Shown here in pieces: positions 61,506 through 64,000 of a stretch of DNA of 64,000 bases (position 1 is the stretch's first letter; every line of letters begins with the position of its first letter). Source of the stretch: Nocardia niwae NBRC 108934 = DSM 45340 (GTDB lineage: Bacteria > Actinomycetota > Actinomycetes > Mycobacteriales > Mycobacteriaceae); the NCBI RefSeq assembly GCF_001613465.1, contig NZ_BDCK01000020.1, positions 275,086-339,085 of the forward strand, written 5' to 3'. The notes under the pieces are model-generated. The model saw only the letters and a list, made by a program, of their open reading frames with translations. It was not told the origin of the DNA and did not search any database. A program made the position numbers and the translations under genes.

Positions 61506-62312
61506 TCACTTGGTGCCGCCGAAACGGCGGTCCCGCGAAGCGTACTGGAGGCAGGCCTCCCACAGGTTGCGTCGATCGAAGTCGGGGAAAAGCGTGTCCT
61601 GGTAGACGAATTCGGCGTAGGCCGACTGCCAGATGAGGAAGTTGGAGCTGCGGAACTCGCCCGAGGGGCGCAGGAACAGGTCCACGTCCGGCATGTCGGG
61701 CTCGTCCAGATATTTCGCCACCGTCGCCTCTGTGACCTTCTCCGGATCGATCTCGCCCGCCGCCACCCGGCGCGCGATCTCCCTTGCGGCATCGGCGATT
61801 TCGGCGCGGCCGCCGTAGTTGACGCACATGGTCAGCGTCATCACCGTGTTGTCCTTGGTGAGCTCCTCGGCGATCTCCAATTCCTTGATCACGCTGCGCC
61901 ACAGGCGCGGCCGCCGCCCCGCCCAGCGCACCCGGACACCCATCTCGTGCATCTCGTCCCGGCGCCTGCGGATCACGTCGCGGTTGAAGCCCATGAGGAA
62001 GCGCACCTCCTCGGGGCTGCGCCGCCAGTTCTCGGTGGAGAACGCGTAGGCGGACAGCCACTTGACGCCGATCTCGATACAGCCCTCGACGGTGTCCATC
62101 AGCACCGCCTCGCCACGCTCGTGACCTGCGGTGCGCGGCAACCCGCGCTCCTGGGCCCAGCGCCCGTTGCCGTCCATGACCAGCGCGACATGGCTGGGCA
62201 CCAATTCCGGCGGCAGCTGCGGCGGCCGAGCTCCCGACGGATGCGGCGCGGGCGGGCGGACGCCCACGCGCTCGGGCGCGGTCGCGGTGGCGGAGTCTCG
62301 GCGGAGGATCAC
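61506..62312 (-). CDS. uppS: Isoprenyl diphosphate synthase (decaprenyl/undecaprenyl type)
   Basis: 268 residues of the cis-prenyltransferase family with [12 protein letters not shown] (catalytic Asp near 47), [23 protein letters not shown] and [18 protein letters not shown]. It makes the polyprenyl carrier for peptidoglycan and arabinogalactan at the membrane face. M. tuberculosis Rv2361c is the counterpart. It has an N-terminal Pro-rich extension as in mycobacterial members. The recO gene on the same strand is separated by a plus-strand gene. Confidence 0.96.
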   Translation of the reverse strand: MILRRDSATATAPERVGVRPPAPHPSGARPPQLPPELVPSHVALVMDGNGRWAQERGLPRTAGHERGEAVLMDTVEGCIEIGVKWLSAYAFSTENWRRSPEEVRFLMGFNRDVIRRRRDEMHEMGVRVRWAGRRPRLWRSVIKELEIAEELTKDNTVMTLTMCVNYGGRAEIADAAREIARRVAAGEIDPEKVTEATVAKYLDEPDMPDVDLFLRPSGEFRSSNFLIWQSAYAEFVYQDTLFPDFDRRNLWEACLQYASRDRRFGGTK

Positions 62313-62443
62313 GGCCTCTATCCTGCCTGATCGCTTCCACCGCCCCCACTGCCGTGTTCCTTCCTGATGAATTCCACGGTTCCCACCGGCACCGGTGACC
62401 TATTCTTTTCCCTATCGTGATACTGGGGAGGGGTTTCTCGGAC

Positions 62444-62824
62444 GTGACCGATTTACCAGGCACCGCGACCGCCGCGGGTTTCCGGGCCACTCGTGAACTA
62501 CTCGGACTTCCGGTGCCGTGGTGCGCGCGGTTCTTCGCGGTCGCGGAGCGCACGGTCGAGCGCTGGGAGAAGGGGGCCTTCCAGATCCCCGACACCGCGG
62601 CCCGCGAACTCGCCGCCATCGCGGACGAGACCGATCAGGTGGTCGAGGCCATGGTCGACGCCATCGACGCCGGAGAGATCTCACCCCGCCTGCACACCTA
62701 CCGGACCAACGACGACTACTGCAAGCACGAGCCGGATACCCGCTATCCGGCCACCTGGCACCGCGCCGTATGCGCCCGCGTCATGAACGAGCTGCCCCAG
62801 GTAGAACTTCAATTCGTGGAGTAG
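62444..62824 (+). CDS. Helix-turn-helix protein (DUF1870/YdiA-like)
   Basis: 126 residues: an N-terminal XRE-like helix-turn-helix (FRATRELLGLPVPWCARFFAVAERTVERW), a helical middle and a C-terminal part with YCKHEPDTRYPATWHRAVCARV. I take GTG 62444 because a GGGGAGGGG stretch lies about ten bases before it; GTG 62417 is an alternative. It is inserted, on the opposite strand, between recO and uppS, and overlaps the 3' end of recO by 44 bases. It may be a transcription regulator. Confidence 0.7.
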   Translation: MTDLPGTATAAGFRATRELLGLPVPWCARFFAVAERTVERWEKGAFQIPDTAARELAAIADETDQVVEAMVDAIDAGEISPRLHTYRTNDDYCKHEPDTRYPATWHRAVCARVMNELPQVELQFVE

Positions 62825-63863
62825 GCGGCCCGGCCCGCAGTGCGCCCGGCGCGGATCGAGCACGGATCTCATCCCACGCCCACTCCTGCGGCTGCCCGGC
62901 CTCCGCTCGGTACTGCGCCGACTGCGCACGAACCTCGTCCGGCCGCGTCTCCTCCTGCGGTTTCCTCCCCTGCGCTGCCTCCGCATGAACCTCATCGGGC
63001 AACGCCCTCCCCTCCGGCTGCCTGCCCGGCGCGGACCGTCCACCGACCTCGTCCGGTCGCGTCCTCTCCTGTGGCCGCACTGCTCGCACCCCACCCGACG
63101 CGTCCCCAGGTGGAATACGACCGGCCGCGTCCTTGGACCGCTCGATCAACGGCAGAGTGCGCAGCTGACGTTCCAGATGCCACTGCAGATGCGCCGCGAC
63201 CAGGCCGCTGGCTTGCCTGCGCACCGCCTCGGGCGTCGTCTCGACCCGCTCCCACTCCCCGCGCAACAAGGCGACCAACAGATCGAGCACCCCCGGGGCG
63301 GGCGTCGCGGCACCCGGCGGACGGCAATGCACACACACCGCGCCACCGGCCGCCACATGGAAGGCTCGGTGCGGACCCGGCGTCGCGCACTTGGCGCACT
63401 CGTCCAATGCGGGGGCCCAGCCCGCGAAACCCATGGCGCGCAACAAGAAAGCGTCCAGGATCAGTTCGTGCGGCCGCTGTTTGGCCGCGATGGCGCGCAG
63501 GGCGCTCGCCGTGAGAGCGTGCAGCCGTGGCGCGGGCGCGCGCTCCTCCCCGGCCAGACGTTCGGCGGTCTCCAGAACGGCGCACGCGGTGGTGTAGCGC
63601 CCGTAGTCGTCGATGATGTCGGCGGCGAACGCCTCCATCGTGTGCACCTGTGTGACGGTGTCCAACGTGCGCCCGGGATGCAACTGCACGTCGATGTAGG
63701 AGAACGGCTCCAACCGGGCCCCGAACCTCGACTTGGTCCGCCGCACCCCCTTGGCGACCGCGCGCACCAGTCCGTGCTGTCGCGTGAGCAGCGTGACGAT
63801 GCGGTCCGCCTCACCCAGCTTGTGCTGGCGCACCACAACAGCCTCGTCCCGATACAAACGCAC
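62781..63863 (-). CDS. recO: DNA repair protein RecO with C-terminal repeat extension
   Basis: 360 residues, about 95 longer than M. tuberculosis RecO. Residues 1-~245 are the normal OB-fold and helical domains (LYRDEAVVVRQHKLGEADRIV) with a zinc motif Cys156/Cys159 and Cys177/Cys180. The rest is an Arg/Glu/Pro-rich tail with repeats centred on a PDEV motif every 19 residues (about 271, 290 and 309). RecO loads RecA on SSB-coated DNA. GTG 63863 is six bases from a -10-like TAGACT, indicating a leaderless start. Its 3' end overlaps the convergent HTH gene. Confidence 0.93.
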   Translation of the reverse strand: MRLYRDEAVVVRQHKLGEADRIVTLLTRQHGLVRAVAKGVRRTKSRFGARLEPFSYIDVQLHPGRTLDTVTQVHTMEAFAADIIDDYGRYTTACAVLETAERLAGEERAPAPRLHALTASALRAIAAKQRPHELILDAFLLRAMGFAGWAPALDECAKCATPGPHRAFHVAAGGAVCVHCRPPGAATPAPGVLDLLVALLRGEWERVETTPEAVRRQASGLVAAHLQWHLERQLRTLPLIERSKDAAGRIPPGDASGGVRAVRPQERTRPDEVGGRSAPGRQPEGRALPDEVHAEAAQGRKPQEETRPDEVRAQSAQYRAEAGQPQEWAWDEIRARSAPGALRAGPPTPRIEVLPGAARS

Positions 63864-63892
63864 GTGCCGAGTCTAATGCTGTGTTTGTTTTG

Positions 63893-63911
63893 CCAGCGCC
63901 TGCGGCGCTGG
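63893..63911. terminator. Small hairpin upstream of recO
   Basis: CCAGCGCC and GGCGCTGG are perfect 8-base arms around a 3-base loop, about 30 bases before the recO start on the minus strand. It may end transcription from the gene beyond the window edge. Confidence 0.4.
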
Positions 63912-63930
63912 GTGTTCGCGGCCCCTTTGT

Positions 63931-63997
63931 GGCTCGCGTTTGCGCGGCCGCCGCTTGCTCCTTCGTCGCGTACGCGGCGGCCGCGCAAACGCGAGCC
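63931..63997. repeat. Long perfect palindrome at the window edge
   Basis: GGCTCGCGTTTGCGCGGCCG plus four bases (63931-63954) is repeated in inverted form at 63974-63997: 24-base perfect arms with a 19-base loop. It is too long for an ordinary operator; a dispersed palindromic repeat or a strong terminator is possible. The rest of the gap 63864-64000 holds no gene. Confidence 0.75.
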
Positions 63998-64000
63998 GGG

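Overview
The window reads as a high-GC mycolic-acid actinobacterium, most likely a Nocardia. No single gene proves the genus. The evidence is the strongly GC-biased third codon position, several mycobacterial-type families (EphD fusion, WS/DGAT, FabG3-like SDR, PapA-like acyltransferase, mycobacterial-type type III PKS), and a right half that follows the Mycobacterium tuberculosis Rv2341-Rv2362 neighbourhood: tRNA-Asn, Rv2342-like, dnaG, dgt, Rv2345-like TPM protein, glyS, smtB, furB/zur, Rv2360c-like, uppS, recO.

Left part (1-12.6 kb): the end of a Kup potassium transporter, a trypsin/NUC1-nuclease fusion protein, an SRPBCC protein, a lipoprotein and a membrane protein. Next come a ferredoxin-P450 operon, a large AfsR/SARP-type regulator and a DrrAB-like ABC exporter operon. 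The P450 operon and the exporter operon start with the same duplicated promoter, which carries four heptamer direct repeats of SARP-operator type. The repeat geometry, the -10 box and a leaderless GTG start are the same in both copies, so the regulator probably controls both operons.

Accessory part (12.9-21.3 kb): a compact, probably biosynthetic locus. It holds a 2-hydroxyacid-dehydrogenase-like protein, a PLP aminotransferase, an MFS exporter, a carnitine-acyltransferase-like protein, a small secreted protein and a type III polyketide synthase. Two of these enzymes have lost textbook catalytic residues: the acyltransferase His is Glu, and the dehydrogenase Arg and Glu are Glu and Val. The PKS catalytic triad is intact. 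A tyrosine-recombinase remnant and a CAU tRNA gene border the locus on the right, which suggests past integration at a tRNA. This is the best candidate for an undescribed system here.

Middle part (21.4-40.5 kb): lipid and redox genes (deazaflavin-type oxidoreductase, quinone reductase, EphD with a reductase and a ferritin-like partner, WS/DGAT, alpha/beta hydrolase, SDR, secreted lipase). Three consecutive transcription units carry palindromes matching the KstR consensus TnnAACnnGTTnnA. Stress, regulatory and transport genes follow, with a deleted P-type ATPase remnant.

Right part (40.5-64 kb): the conserved core listed above, with insertions. These are a 1063-residue largely disordered protein, a FIST/Mut7-C operon, a PapA-like acyltransferase divergent from TenA, and a TetR/YhgE-like pair. 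A 24-bp-arm perfect palindrome lies at the right edge. Several genes appear leaderless, with a TANNNT-like box 6-7 bases before the start codon.
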